A DNA stretch of 64,000 nucleotides from Bacteroidaceae bacterium (GCA_024398635.1 JAKSIV010000007.1:28845-92844); one strand, 5' to 3'; shown: positions 54,824 through 63,905, counted from the stretch's first letter. Notes: generated by a model from the sequence alone, not told the origin. Program-made: numbers and translations.

Positions 54824-55882
54824 ATGATAAAAAACATGTTATCCGGTATCGATGTGGCTGAGTTCCGCATTTGGATGGGCTGGGCTGACCGTTACGTCAT
54901 ACTGACCCATATCGGACCAGACGGCGATGCTATCGGCTCTTCGCTCGCGCTTTGTCGCTATCTCAAGAGCAAGGGCAAGGAGGCTGTGGTCCTGGTTCCT
55001 GATTCGGCTCCGAATTTTCTTACCTGGCTTCCCGGTGCCGATGAGATCAGGGTGTATACCGATGATCCCGATGCAAATGAAGACCTGGTCTATAAGGCCG
55101 ATGTCCTGTGCTGCCTTGATTTTAATGTGGTTGGACGTATCGGTAAGGTAGCTGCCAGTTTCCTCTATTCTAAGGCCAAGAAGTTCCTGCTGGACCATCA
55201 TCCTTTCCCCGGAGCCAACTTCACCGTTACGTTGTCACATCCCGAGGCTTCGTCAACATCAGAACTCGTGTTCCATCTTATCTGTGCCCTCGGTGATTTC
55301 GGCATGATTGATAAGGAAACGGCTCAATGTCTTTATTCAGGCATCATGACTGATACCGGTGCTCTTTCATACAATAGCAATAACAGCAATCTCTTTCAGG
55401 TAATATCCCATCTGCTTGAAAAGGGAATTGACAAGGATGATATCTATCGTCGTGTCTATAACAATTACTCTGAGTCACGTCTGCGTCTTCAGGGCTTTGT
55501 CCTGAATGAGAAAATGCAGGTGCTTCATGACCGTTCAACCTCTCTCATTACCCTTACCGATAAGGAACTCCGTAAATTCAAATACAAGAAGGGTGATACT
55601 GAAGGCTTTGTCAATATGCCTCTTCAGATCAACGGAGTACTCATGAGTGCATTCTTCCGTGAGGATGTCGAGCTGGGGCTCATAAAGCTCTCGTTCCGTT
55701 CCGTAGGCACGGTTCCCTGCAATCGTTTCAGCAGTGACTTCTTCAACGGCGGCGGTCATCAGAATGCAGCCGGAGGAGAGTTCCGGGGTACTCTTGATGA
55801 GGCCGTAGAGCGCTTTTTTAAGGGCCTTGACGAATGGTCGCATTCACAAGAGGATTGTATAAGGCAATTATTCAAAAAGTGA
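54824..55882 (+). CDS. DHH/DHHA1 family phosphoesterase (NrnA-like)
   Basis: 352 residues from the ATG at 54824; the earlier frame start at 54746 lies upstream of the promoter. DHH motifs: RYVILTHIGPDGDAIGSSLALCRYL, VLCCLDFN, FLLDHHPFPGANF (the DHH triad) and YSGIMTDTGALSY. The DHHA1 domain ends with FNGGGHQNAAGGEF. NrnA-like enzymes degrade nanoRNA and 3'-phosphoadenosine 5'-phosphate, or cyclic dinucleotide products; which applies here cannot be told. Manganese dependent, cytoplasmic. Confidence 0.88.
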   Translation: MIKNMLSGIDVAEFRIWMGWADRYVILTHIGPDGDAIGSSLALCRYLKSKGKEAVVLVPDSAPNFLTWLPGADEIRVYTDDPDANEDLVYKADVLCCLDFNVVGRIGKVAASFLYSKAKKFLLDHHPFPGANFTVTLSHPEASSTSELVFHLICALGDFGMIDKETAQCLYSGIMTDTGALSYNSNNSNLFQVISHLLEKGIDKDDIYRRVYNNYSESRLRLQGFVLNEKMQVLHDRSTSLITLTDKELRKFKYKKGDTEGFVNMPLQINGVLMSAFFREDVELGLIKLSFRSVGTVPCNRFSSDFFNGGGHQNAAGGEFRGTLDEAVERFFKGLDEWSHSQEDCIRQLFKK

Positions 55883-55883
55883 T

Positions 55884-56525
55884 ATGAAGAAACTGATATA
55901 CATATTATTGGGCATAGTATCCGTCTCATCGTTCCTGTCATCATGCAAGGAGGAAGAAGAGACCTATGCCGAGCAGAAAGAACGTGAAGCCAAACAGGTA
56001 CGTGCCTGGTTGGATTCACATGATGTTGATGTCATTACCCTGAAAGAATTTCTCAAGGATACCATAACAAATAATCCCGAAACAGGACCTGACAAGACTC
56101 GCAATGAGTATGTCCTTTTTGAGGATAACGGTGTATATATGCAGATTGTCCGTCGTGGCGAAGGCCGCAGGATCAGTTCGGATGAGATGTGGTATTTGAA
56201 TGCCCGTTATGTCGAGACCTATGTGGGTTCCGGCGATACTCTGACAATGAATCTGTATCAGCAGGATCCTGATGTGTTTTGGGTTAAACGTGTAGGAGAC
56301 AGTTACACCGCTTCATTCCAAAGCGGCGTTATGTCATTAGCATACGGATATACGGTGCCGAACGCATGGATAATGACCATGCCGTTTATCGCTCCGGTCC
56401 TGTATAACGGACAGTCAGCTAAGGTTCGTCTTATAGCACCGCATAATCAGGGTACACAGACGGCCGCCAGCAGCGTCTATCCTGCATTCTATGAAATCGT
56501 AATAACTAAGCAGCAAAATAACTAA
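55884..56525 (+). CDS. DUF4827 lipoprotein (FKBP-like fold suspected)
   Basis: 213 residues. Lipobox FLSSC near residue 21; the mature protein begins with an acidic/charged coil (KEEEETYAEQKEREAKQVRAWLD). The C-terminal part, VPNAWIMTMPFIAPVLYNGQSAKVRLIAPHNQGTQTAASSVYPAFYEIVI, looks like a peptidyl-prolyl isomerase-type domain. DUF4827 proteins are Bacteroidetes-specific and of unknown function. It lies between the phosphoesterase (1-nt gap) and glmM (6-nt gap). Confidence 0.75.
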   Translation: MKKLIYILLGIVSVSSFLSSCKEEEETYAEQKEREAKQVRAWLDSHDVDVITLKEFLKDTITNNPETGPDKTRNEYVLFEDNGVYMQIVRRGEGRRISSDEMWYLNARYVETYVGSGDTLTMNLYQQDPDVFWVKRVGDSYTASFQSGVMSLAYGYTVPNAWIMTMPFIAPVLYNGQSAKVRLIAPHNQGTQTAASSVYPAFYEIVITKQQNN

Positions 56526-56531
56526 GCAGCA

Positions 56532-57914
56532 ATGGCAATGGTAAAATCCATCTCCGGAATTCGCGGAGAGATAGGTGGTCCTGCCGGTAATGGCCTGACC
56601 CCTCTTGATATTGTTAAGTTTGTATCGGCTTATGCCACTTGGCTTCGTGAGGGCAATCCCTCTGCCAGCCATGTCGTAGTCGGCCGTGATGCCCGTCTGT
56701 CGGGTGAGATGGTACGTGAAGTCGTTTGCGGAACACTTCTCGGAATGGGTTTCGATGTTACCGATATAGGTTTGGCTACCACTCCTACCACCGAACTTGC
56801 TGTCACATGGCTCAAGGCCGATGGCGGAATCATCCTCACTGCCAGCCATAATCCCCGTCATTGGAACGCTCTCAAACTCCTTAACCGTGAAGGTGAGTTC
56901 CTGAGTGCTGCCGATGGCAATCGCGTACTCGAATTGGCCGATAAGGAAGAATTCATATATGCCGATGTTGACCATCTGGGCCATTATTCCGTAGACAATA
57001 CGATGAACCGCCGTCATATCGAGTCAGTACTTGCTCTTGATCTGGTAGATGTGGAGGCTATCCGCAAGGCTTGTTTTAAGGTAGCCATTGACTGCGTCAA
57101 CTCGGTAGGCGGTGTAATTCTGCCTGAGCTCCTTGATGCCCTCGGCGTCAAGAGTGTCGATAAACTCTATTGCGAACCCACCGGTGATTTCCAGCATAAT
57201 CCTGAGCCGCTTGAGAAGAACCTCGGTGACATCATGAGCCTCATGAAGAAAGGCGGCCGTGATGTTGCCTTTGTCGTTGATCCCGATGTGGATCGTCTGG
57301 CCTTCATCGATGAGAACGGAGCCATGTATGGTGAGGAATATACTCTTGTAACGGTGGCTGATTACGTGCTCAAGCACACCCCCGGAAATACCGTATCTAA
57401 TTTAAGCTCCACCCGCGCTCTGCGTGACGTTACCCGTCAGTACGGCGGTCAGTACAATGCTGCCGCAGTGGGCGAGGTCAATGTAACCACCAAGATGAAA
57501 GAGACAGGTGCTGTCATCGGTGGTGAGGGTAATGGCGGAGTAATCTATCCTGCACTCCACTACGGCCGTGATGCACTCGTAGGTATCGCTCTCTTCCTCA
57601 GTCATCTTGCACATGAGGGTAAAACCGTCAGTGAGTTGCGCAAGATATATCCTCCGTACTTCATTGCCAAGAATCGTATTGACCTTAAACCCGGTACCGA
57701 TGTCGATGCCATCCTGACCAAGGTGAAAGGAATCTACGCCAAAGAGGAAATCAATGATATTGACGGTGTCAAGATAGACTTTCCTGACAAGTGGGTTCAC
57801 CTCCGCAAGAGTAATACCGAGCCCATCATTCGCGTCTATTCCGAGGCTTCCACGATGGAGGCTGCAAACGCCATAGGCGAGGATGTCATGAAGGTCATCA
57901 ACTCAATGATTTAA
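56532..57914 (+). CDS. glmM: Phosphoglucosamine mutase (phosphohexomutase family)
   Basis: 460 residues. Four phosphohexomutase domains: SISGIRGEIG near the start, TASHNPRHWNALKL near 98-111 with the phosphoserine, DPDVDRLAFIDENG near 240-253 (metal loop), GGEGNGGVIYP near 334 (sugar-binding), and KSNTEPIIRVYSEA near 430 (phosphate-binding). It most likely converts glucosamine 6-phosphate to the 1-phosphate for peptidoglycan and LPS; phosphomannomutase activity is the alternative. Confidence 0.88.
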   Translation: MAMVKSISGIRGEIGGPAGNGLTPLDIVKFVSAYATWLREGNPSASHVVVGRDARLSGEMVREVVCGTLLGMGFDVTDIGLATTPTTELAVTWLKADGGIILTASHNPRHWNALKLLNREGEFLSAADGNRVLELADKEEFIYADVDHLGHYSVDNTMNRRHIESVLALDLVDVEAIRKACFKVAIDCVNSVGGVILPELLDALGVKSVDKLYCEPTGDFQHNPEPLEKNLGDIMSLMKKGGRDVAFVVDPDVDRLAFIDENGAMYGEEYTLVTVADYVLKHTPGNTVSNLSSTRALRDVTRQYGGQYNAAAVGEVNVTTKMKETGAVIGGEGNGGVIYPALHYGRDALVGIALFLSHLAHEGKTVSELRKIYPPYFIAKNRIDLKPGTDVDAILTKVKGIYAKEEINDIDGVKIDFPDKWVHLRKSNTEPIIRVYSEASTMEAANAIGEDVMKVINSMI

Positions 57915-57927
57915 GAATCGGATTCTC

Positions 57928-59040
57928 ATGGCGGGTATATACGTACATATACCGTTTTGTGCCCGTCGTTGTATATACTGCGGCTTCTTCTCCACTGTAC
58001 GTGAGGCAGAAGCCGCACGTTATGTAAATACCCTTTGTTCTGAACTCCATTCCCGTCGTGACTACCTTGAAGGCGCCCCTGTCACTACGGTCTATTTTGG
58101 AGGCGGAACCCCTTCACGCCTCACGCCTGATCAGATAGGGCAGGTGATAGGTCAGATTCGCCGGACATATGGATTGGATAATTTTGAAGAACTGACCATC
58201 GAGTGTAACCCCGATGATATCACTGCGGATTATGTGACCGCTCTTCGTGACATGGGGGCGAACCGCATCAGCATGGGAGTCCAGACCTTCAATGACGGAC
58301 TGCTTCGTTTCCTTGGCCGTCGTCATACCGCTGCGCAGGCATCAGATGCCGTCAGAATCTGTCATGATGCGGGAATCACAAACATAAGTATAGACCTTAT
58401 GTATGGCCTTCCCGGTCAGACCGATGAGATCCGGCAACAAGATCTGGAAACAGCTACCGGGTTGAACGTACAGCACATATCGTCATATTGTCTCTCCTAT
58501 GATGAGGGCTCCCCGTTGGAACGTATGCGCAATGAAGGTTGTATAACCCCTGCCGATGATGATACATGTGCTCAAATGTACGACCGTATGTGCACCCATC
58601 TGCAAAAAGCCGGCTTTGAACATTACGAGATATCAAACTTCTGTAAGCCCGGCTATCATTCCCGTCACAACAGCAGCTATTGGGATGGCACCCTATATCT
58701 GGGAGTAGGAGCCGGAGCCCATTCCTACAACGGGTCTTCCCGCCAGTGGAATCCCTCTGACCTCGATGCCTATATGAGCGGAATAGAGCAGGGCCAACCG
58801 CAATTTGAGATTGAGAATCTGTCCGAAACAGATCTCTACAATGAACGCCTCATGCTCCGCCTTCGCACTGCCCAAGGCTTCAACCTCTCTTTGCTCAATC
58901 CCCAGGATCGTCATTCTGTTTTACAATCCTCCGCTGCTCTCATAAAGGATGCCCTTCTGCTTCATGATAATAACTGCCTAAGGATTCCTGAACAGCATAT
59001 GTTCATCAGCGATACCATCATCAGCTCGCTCTTCAAATAG
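57928..59040 (+). CDS. hemW: Heme chaperone HemW (radical SAM)
   Basis: 370 residues. The radical SAM cluster motif is HIPFCARRCIYCGF (CxxxCxxC) near 7-20; GGGTPSRLTP near 55 and NISIDLMYGLPGQT follow. The C-terminal HemW domain includes EHYEISNFCKPGYHSRHN, a HNxxYW-type motif with SSYWDG. It resembles HemN but belongs to the HemW branch, which binds heme rather than acting as coproporphyrinogen oxidase. The hairpin element copy B follows its stop by about 10 nt. Confidence 0.9.
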   Translation: MAGIYVHIPFCARRCIYCGFFSTVREAEAARYVNTLCSELHSRRDYLEGAPVTTVYFGGGTPSRLTPDQIGQVIGQIRRTYGLDNFEELTIECNPDDITADYVTALRDMGANRISMGVQTFNDGLLRFLGRRHTAAQASDAVRICHDAGITNISIDLMYGLPGQTDEIRQQDLETATGLNVQHISSYCLSYDEGSPLERMRNEGCITPADDDTCAQMYDRMCTHLQKAGFEHYEISNFCKPGYHSRHNSSYWDGTLYLGVGAGAHSYNGSSRQWNPSDLDAYMSGIEQGQPQFEIENLSETDLYNERLMLRLRTAQGFNLSLLNPQDRHSVLQSSAALIKDALLLHDNNCLRIPEQHMFISDTIISSLFK

Positions 59041-59049
59041 CACGATAGT

Positions 59050-59144
59050 TTCTATTTGCAGGAGTAGAACATTCGTTTTGGGACCATCAGTGCAGAGGTC
59101 CGGAGTAGCCTCGGAACGTTGTGTCCCAAAAACGGATGTCCTGC
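59050..59144 (+). repeat. Dispersed hairpin element, copy B
   Basis: Same orientation and layout as copy A (6299-6418). The left arm GTAGAACATTCGTTTTGGGAC ends at 59083 and pairs, partly through G-U pairs, with GTCCCAAAAACGGATGTCC and the following bases to 59144. The loop shares CCATCAGTG and CCTCGGAACGTTGTG with copy A, and the middle is shortened by a few bases. It lies between the hemW stop and the fusA2 promoter. No open frame inside. Confidence 0.75.
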
Positions 59145-59172
59145 GGTGCTATATAATAAAACCCTATCATTA

Positions 59173-59204
59173 TTTGGTATTTCCACCTTAATTAAATAAA
59201 TTTG
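59173..59204 (+). promoter_or_regulatory. Promoter of fusA2
   Basis: TTTG at 59173-59176 and TAAATTTG at 59197-59204, spacing 20 nt, both exact. The leader is about 45-50 nt and contains ATTGAT-AA-ATCAAT (59234-59247), a palindrome that could fold in the RNA or bind a protein. In Bacteroides thetaiotaomicron fusA2 is activated by the carbon-starvation regulator Cur (BT4338); a site for it is not evident by eye. Confidence 0.65.
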
Positions 59205-59256
59205 CGAGCCTTTGAAAAAGAAGGCCTTACCTAATTGATAAATCAATATTAGTAAT

Positions 59257-61407
59257 ATGAAGAATTATAAAACAGAAGACATCCGGAACATCGCCATACT
59301 TGGCGGAGCCGGATCAGGAAAAACCACTCTCACCGAGAGCATCCTTTTTGAGGCAGGCGTTATCAAGCGCCGTGGTTCAGTAAACTCCAAGAACACCGTC
59401 AGCGACACCGCAGCAGTAGAGCTCGAATATGGCTATTCAGTCTATTCAACCGTATTTGCTGTTGAGATGTTCGGCAAGAAGTTCAACTTCTTTGACTGCC
59501 CGGGTTCAGATGACTTCTCAGGTCAGGCTGTAACCGCCCTCAACATCTGCGACTCCGCCATTCTCGTTGTAAACGGTTCACGTGGTGTAGACGTTGGTCT
59601 TATCAATAGCTATCGTCTGGTTAAGAAACTTAATAAGCCCGCTTTCTTCGTTATCAACCATGTTGACAGCGACAAATGCGAGTATGACAACGTTGTAGAG
59701 CAGATCCGTTCAACCTTCGGAACTACTTGCGTACCCATCCAGTTCCCTGAGCAGGCCGGTCCCGCTTTCAAGAGCATAATTGACGTTCTGCTTAACCAGA
59801 AGCTCACATTCGCCGATGGTTCAGCCATGAAGGCCGAGGATATTCCCGGTGCAGTTGCCGATAAGGCTCAGACCATGCGTGATACTGTAACAGAGTCAGC
59901 TGCTGAGAATGATGAGGAACTCATGGAGAAGTTCTTTGATCAGGGCGAGCTTTCAATCGATGAGATCCGTGCCGGTTTCCGCAAGGGTATCGAGTCATGC
60001 GGTCTTTTCCCCATCGTATGCACTGCTGCAGCTCCCAATATCGGTGTAAGCCGTCTCGTTGAGTTCCTTGGCAATGTAGCTCCCTCACCTCTGCAGGGTA
60101 AGGAGATTAAGGATGCTAAGGGCGATGTCGTAAAGCTTGATGCTTCAGGTACATCCCTCTTCTTCTTCAAGACAACAATTGAGCCCCATATCGGTGCTGT
60201 TTCATACTTCAAGGTAATGTGCGGTAAGGCTCATGAGGGCCAGGATATGATCAATTCAGACCGTGGCTCAAAGGAGCGCGTTGCTCAGATTTTCGTAAGT
60301 CAGGGTAACAACCGCGTTCAGGTTACTGAGCTGCTTCCCGGCGATATAGGTTGCACCGTTAAACTTAAGGATGTTCGTACAGGCAATACTCTGAATGAGG
60401 GCGCTGACCGTTCATTCAACTTCATCAAATATCCTAACTCAAAGTATTCACGTGCTCTTAAGCCCGTCAATGAGGCCGATATGGAGAAGATGATGACCAT
60501 CGTCAACCGTATGCGTGAGGAAGATCCCACACTCGTTATCGAGCAGTCTAAGGAGCTTCGTCAGGTAATCCTGTCAGGTCAGGGTGAGTTCCATCTCCGT
60601 ACCTTCAAGTGGTGCATTGAGAACAACGATAAGATGATGATCAACTTTGAGGAGCCTAAGATTCCTTACCGTGAGACCATCACCAAGGCAGCCCGTGCCG
60701 ATTACCGTCATAAGAAACAGTCCGGTGGTGCCGGTCAGTTCGGTGAGGTTCATCTCATTGTTGAGCCTTATGAGGACGGCAAACCCATGCCCGATATGTT
60801 CAAGTTCGGCAACCAGGAGTTCAAGATGACCGTCAAGGGCGTTGAGGAATATCCGCTGGAGTGGGGTGGTAAGCTCGTTTATGTAAACAGTATCGTCGGC
60901 GGTTCTATCGATGCCCGTTTCATGCCCGCTATCCTCAAGGGTATCATGCAGCGCATGGAGCAGGGACCTCTTACCGGTTCATACGCACGCGATGTACGCG
61001 TAATAGTATACGATGGTAAGATGCACCCCGTTGATTCAAATGAAATCTCCTTCCTGCTTGCAGGTCGTAACGCATTCAGCGCAGCCTTCAAGGAGGCCGG
61101 TCCTAAGATTCTTGAGCCTGTATATGATGTTGAGGTTCTCGTACCCGCAGAGTACATGGGTGATGTAATGAGTGATCTCCAGGGTCGTCGCGGTATGATC
61201 ATGGGTATGGAGAGCGAGGGTAACTATCAGGTTCTTCGCGCCAAGGTACCTCTTAAGGAGATGTCAACCTACTCAACTTCTCTCAGCTCCATCACTGGTG
61301 GTAGCGGTTCATTCGTAATGAGCTTCAGCAGTTATGAACTCGTTCCTACCGATGTTCAGGACAAACTTATCAAGGAGTTCGAGGCCAAGCAGAAAGAAGA
61401 GGAATAA
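59257..61407 (+). CDS. fusA2: Elongation factor G paralog EF-G2, GTPase motif altered
   Basis: 716 residues with all EF-G domains. G1 loop GGAGSGKT (16-23) replaces the usual AHIDAGKT. The G3 motif is DCPGS (80-84) instead of DTPGH, so the catalytic histidine is serine; G4 reads NHVD instead of NKMD. Domain IV retains RADYRHKKQSGGAGQFGEVHL, needed to enter the decoding site, and domain V ends SGSFVMSFSSYELVP. Bacteroides EF-G2 is reported to support translation without GTP hydrolysis during starvation; this protein shows the matching substitutions. A single-gene transcript with its own promoter and terminator. Confidence 0.92.
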   Translation: MKNYKTEDIRNIAILGGAGSGKTTLTESILFEAGVIKRRGSVNSKNTVSDTAAVELEYGYSVYSTVFAVEMFGKKFNFFDCPGSDDFSGQAVTALNICDSAILVVNGSRGVDVGLINSYRLVKKLNKPAFFVINHVDSDKCEYDNVVEQIRSTFGTTCVPIQFPEQAGPAFKSIIDVLLNQKLTFADGSAMKAEDIPGAVADKAQTMRDTVTESAAENDEELMEKFFDQGELSIDEIRAGFRKGIESCGLFPIVCTAAAPNIGVSRLVEFLGNVAPSPLQGKEIKDAKGDVVKLDASGTSLFFFKTTIEPHIGAVSYFKVMCGKAHEGQDMINSDRGSKERVAQIFVSQGNNRVQVTELLPGDIGCTVKLKDVRTGNTLNEGADRSFNFIKYPNSKYSRALKPVNEADMEKMMTIVNRMREEDPTLVIEQSKELRQVILSGQGEFHLRTFKWCIENNDKMMINFEEPKIPYRETITKAARADYRHKKQSGGAGQFGEVHLIVEPYEDGKPMPDMFKFGNQEFKMTVKGVEEYPLEWGGKLVYVNSIVGGSIDARFMPAILKGIMQRMEQGPLTGSYARDVRVIVYDGKMHPVDSNEISFLLAGRNAFSAAFKEAGPKILEPVYDVEVLVPAEYMGDVMSDLQGRRGMIMGMESEGNYQVLRAKVPLKEMSTYSTSLSSITGGSGSFVMSFSSYELVPTDVQDKLIKEFEAKQKEEE

Positions 61408-61435
61408 TAACGATAGTTGTTATTTTGATAACTTC

Positions 61436-61468
61436 AAAAGGCGGAATCATGGCGATTTCGCCTTTTTT
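61436..61468 (+). terminator. Terminator after fusA2
   Basis: AAAAGGCGGAATC (61436-61448) pairs with GATTTCGCCTTTT (61454-61466) with one G-T pair, 5-nt loop, followed by T residues. Confidence 0.75.
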
Positions 61469-61501
61469 ATCTAAAAATGACGCAAAAAATTAAGTTAATT
61501 G

Positions 61502-61531
61502 TTTGCGTTTTCAAAATCATCTGTATATTTG
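61502..61531 (+). promoter_or_regulatory. Promoter of the rprX-rprY operon, leaderless
   Basis: TTTG at 61502-61505 and exact TATATTTG at 61524-61531, spacing 18 nt. The box ends 5 nt before the ATG at 61537, so transcription should begin at about the start codon. This excludes the earlier in-frame ATG at 61477. Confidence 0.6.
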
Positions 61532-61536
61532 CCCAT

Positions 61537-63126
61537 ATGAAAAAGTCTATTGTTTGGATATTGAGCGCTGTAATGTGCGTTTCCTTTATATTCCTGCTTA
61601 CTCTTCAGTTCAGGTACATTAAGGAGATGACCACCATGCGTCATCAGCATTTTGACGAGTCCGTCAAGCGTAGTCTGTATGAGGTTGCTCACCAGCTTGA
61701 AGTTGATGAGGCCAAGAGGTATTTCGAGGAGGATATCCAGGAGATGGAACGCAACTCCAATTTCGGTAATTATCCGTTGGATGGTTTCTATAGCCAGACC
61801 CAGTCTTTCTCATTCCAGGGTGGAACATTCTCGTTCACCCAGACTATCCAGCCGCCTGTCCAGACGCCCAATTCTTCTGATCAGGCACAGTCTGTACAGT
61901 CTACACCTCCCACAATGCCTTCATTGCAGGTGCCGCGTACTCAGTCCGATGCCAATAACGGAGTTGTTTCTGAGCGCTCCAGGGCATTGCAGCAGCGCCA
62001 GTTGGAGCATTATCTCTCCAACAAGTCACTTGTTGATGAGGTAATCTATAACATGCTTATCAGCTCCAGCACCAGACCTCTGTCTCAGCGTATAGACAAC
62101 ACCGCGCTTGCACACGCTCTTACAGACCAACTTGCCATTAACGGAATAGAGATACCGTTCCATTATGTACTTACTACCAACACAGGTCGTGTCATCTATA
62201 CCTGCTGTAAGGATGCTGATCCCAATTCATTTGTAAATAGCTATTCGCAGGTAGTGTTCCACAATGATAATCCCAACCGTATGGGAGTCATTCGTGTCTC
62301 TTTCCCCACTCTCGATGATTATATTGACAAGTCCGTGGGCTTCATGCTCCCGTCTCTCATCTTTATAGCCATTCTTATGATCACCTTCGCGTTCACCCTC
62401 TTTGTGATCACGCGTCAGCGTAAGATAACTGAGATGAAGAATGACTTCGTCAACAACATGACCCACGAGTTCAAGACACCTATATCCACCATTTCTCTGG
62501 CAGCCCAGATGCTTAATGATCAGGCGGTATCCAAGTCACCTCAGATGTTCAAGCATATTTCAGGCGTAATCAACGATGAGACCAAACGTCTCCGTTTCCA
62601 GGTGGAGAAGGTGCTTCAGATGTCTATGTTCGAGCGTCAGAGCAACACCATGAAACTTAAGGAGATGGATGTCGATGAGCTCATCAATGGCGTAGTCAAC
62701 ACCTTCAAACTTAAGGTCGAGAATATCGGCGGAACCATCGATGCTCAATTTGAGACAGAGGATCCGTTTGGTATGGTTGATGAGATGCACTTTACCAACG
62801 TCATCTTCAACCTTATGGACAACGCCGTCAAGTATAAGCGTGCCGATGTTCCCTTGCACCTCGAAGTCCGCACCTGGAACGAACCGGGCAAGCTCATGGT
62901 ATCCGTATCCGATAACGGAATCGGAATCAAACGCGATGACCTCAAGAAAATCTTTGACCGCTTCTATCGCGTACATACCGGTAATCGCCACGATGTGAAA
63001 GGCTTCGGCCTTGGACTGGCATATGTAAAGAAAGTGATTGTGAATCATAAAGGCACCATCAAGGCAGAAAGTGAGCTTGGTGCCGGAACCAAGTTTATCA
63101 TATCATTACCCCAAAAGAACGAATAA
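61537..63126 (+). CDS. rprX: Sensor histidine kinase, RprX-like
   Basis: 529 residues from the ATG at 61537. First membrane helix about 5-25 (IVWILSAVMCVSFIFLLTLQF), a periplasmic sensor region about 30-260 that includes a Gln/Ser/Pro-rich stretch (about 105-140), second helix about 270-293 (MLPSLIFIAILMITFAFTLFVI). Kinase core: H-box NMTHEFKTPIST with the phosphorylated His near 309, N-box NLMDNAVKY, G1 VSDNGIGI, F-box FDRFYRV and G2 GFGLGLAYV. It is paired with the response regulator 18 nt downstream and resembles RprX of Bacteroides. Confidence 0.9.
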   Translation: MKKSIVWILSAVMCVSFIFLLTLQFRYIKEMTTMRHQHFDESVKRSLYEVAHQLEVDEAKRYFEEDIQEMERNSNFGNYPLDGFYSQTQSFSFQGGTFSFTQTIQPPVQTPNSSDQAQSVQSTPPTMPSLQVPRTQSDANNGVVSERSRALQQRQLEHYLSNKSLVDEVIYNMLISSSTRPLSQRIDNTALAHALTDQLAINGIEIPFHYVLTTNTGRVIYTCCKDADPNSFVNSYSQVVFHNDNPNRMGVIRVSFPTLDDYIDKSVGFMLPSLIFIAILMITFAFTLFVITRQRKITEMKNDFVNNMTHEFKTPISTISLAAQMLNDQAVSKSPQMFKHISGVINDETKRLRFQVEKVLQMSMFERQSNTMKLKEMDVDELINGVVNTFKLKVENIGGTIDAQFETEDPFGMVDEMHFTNVIFNLMDNAVKYKRADVPLHLEVRTWNEPGKLMVSVSDNGIGIKRDDLKKIFDRFYRVHTGNRHDVKGFGLGLAYVKKVIVNHKGTIKAESELGAGTKFIISLPQKNE

Positions 63127-63144
63127 CCCAAAACAATAAAGATT

Positions 63145-63843
63145 ATGGAAGACAAACTGAACATCCTGTTATGCGAGGATGACGAGAACCTGGGAATGCT
63201 CCTTCGTGAGTATCTTCAGGCCAAAGGTTACAATGCAGAACTGTTCCCCGACGGTGATGCCGGCTACAAGGCTTTCATCAAGAACAAGTATGACATCTGT
63301 GTGTTTGATGTCATGATGCCCAAGAAAGATGGCTTCACTCTTGCAAAGGAGATTCGTGCCATCAACTCCGATGTGCCCATCATGTTCCTTACCGCAAAGA
63401 ACCTCAAGGACGATATCTTCGAGGGCTTTAAGATCGGTGCCGATGATTACATCACCAAACCCTTCAGCATGGAAGAGCTCACACTTCGTATGGAGGCTAT
63501 CCTGCGTCGTGTACAAGGCAAGAAGAATCGTGAGGTTGCCGTGTACAACATAGGTAAGTTCACCTTCGATGCCAAGAAGCAGATCCTTTCAATCGGTGAG
63601 AAATCAACCAAGCTCACCACTAAGGAGTCAGAGCTCCTCAACCTCCTGTGTGCTCATCAGAACGAGATCCTGCAGCGTGATTTTGCTCTCAAATCCATCT
63701 GGATTGATGACAACTACTTCAATGCTCGTAGTATGGATGTTTACATCACAAAACTGCGTAAGCACCTCAAGGATGATGATTCAGTAGAGATCATCAACAT
63801 TCATGGTAAGGGCTACAAGCTTATCGCTCCCGAGGCTGAATAA
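63145..63843 (+). CDS. rprY: OmpR-family response regulator, RprY-like
   Basis: 232 residues. Receiver domain 1-120: acidic pocket CEDDEN at 10-15, phosphorylation aspartate D55 in VFDVMMPKKDG, switch lysine in FLTAKNL, and GADDYITKPFSMEEL. Winged-helix DNA-binding domain about 135-230: LTTKESELLNLLCAHQNEILQRDFALKSIWIDDNYFNARSMDVYITKLRKHLKDD, GKGYKLI. The sequence closely resembles Bacteroides RprY as I remember it. RprY family members control stress and metabolic genes; targets here are unknown. Confidence 0.92.
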   Translation: MEDKLNILLCEDDENLGMLLREYLQAKGYNAELFPDGDAGYKAFIKNKYDICVFDVMMPKKDGFTLAKEIRAINSDVPIMFLTAKNLKDDIFEGFKIGADDYITKPFSMEELTLRMEAILRRVQGKKNREVAVYNIGKFTFDAKKQILSIGEKSTKLTTKESELLNLLCAHQNEILQRDFALKSIWIDDNYFNARSMDVYITKLRKHLKDDDSVEIINIHGKGYKLIAPEAE

Positions 63844-63869
63844 CTTCTTACGCGTACGCGCGATTATTT

Positions 63870-63905
63870 AAGAGGTGTGACCTGACGGCCACACCTCTTT
63901 TTTTT
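63870..63905 (+). terminator. Terminator after rprY
   Basis: AAGAGGTGTG (63870-63879) pairs with CACACCTCTT (63890-63899), followed by a run of T (total eight). Ten-nucleotide loop. Confidence 0.88.

Noticed and set aside
61477..61536. Earlier start for the histidine kinase (20 extra residues)
   Set aside because: An exact promoter -7 box at 61524-61531 lies inside this stretch, and the sequence from 61537 begins with a standard membrane anchor.
63850..63862. CGCGTACGCGCG palindrome after rprY
   Set aside because: Short, GC-rich and followed by a proper terminator; no second copy or promoter context.
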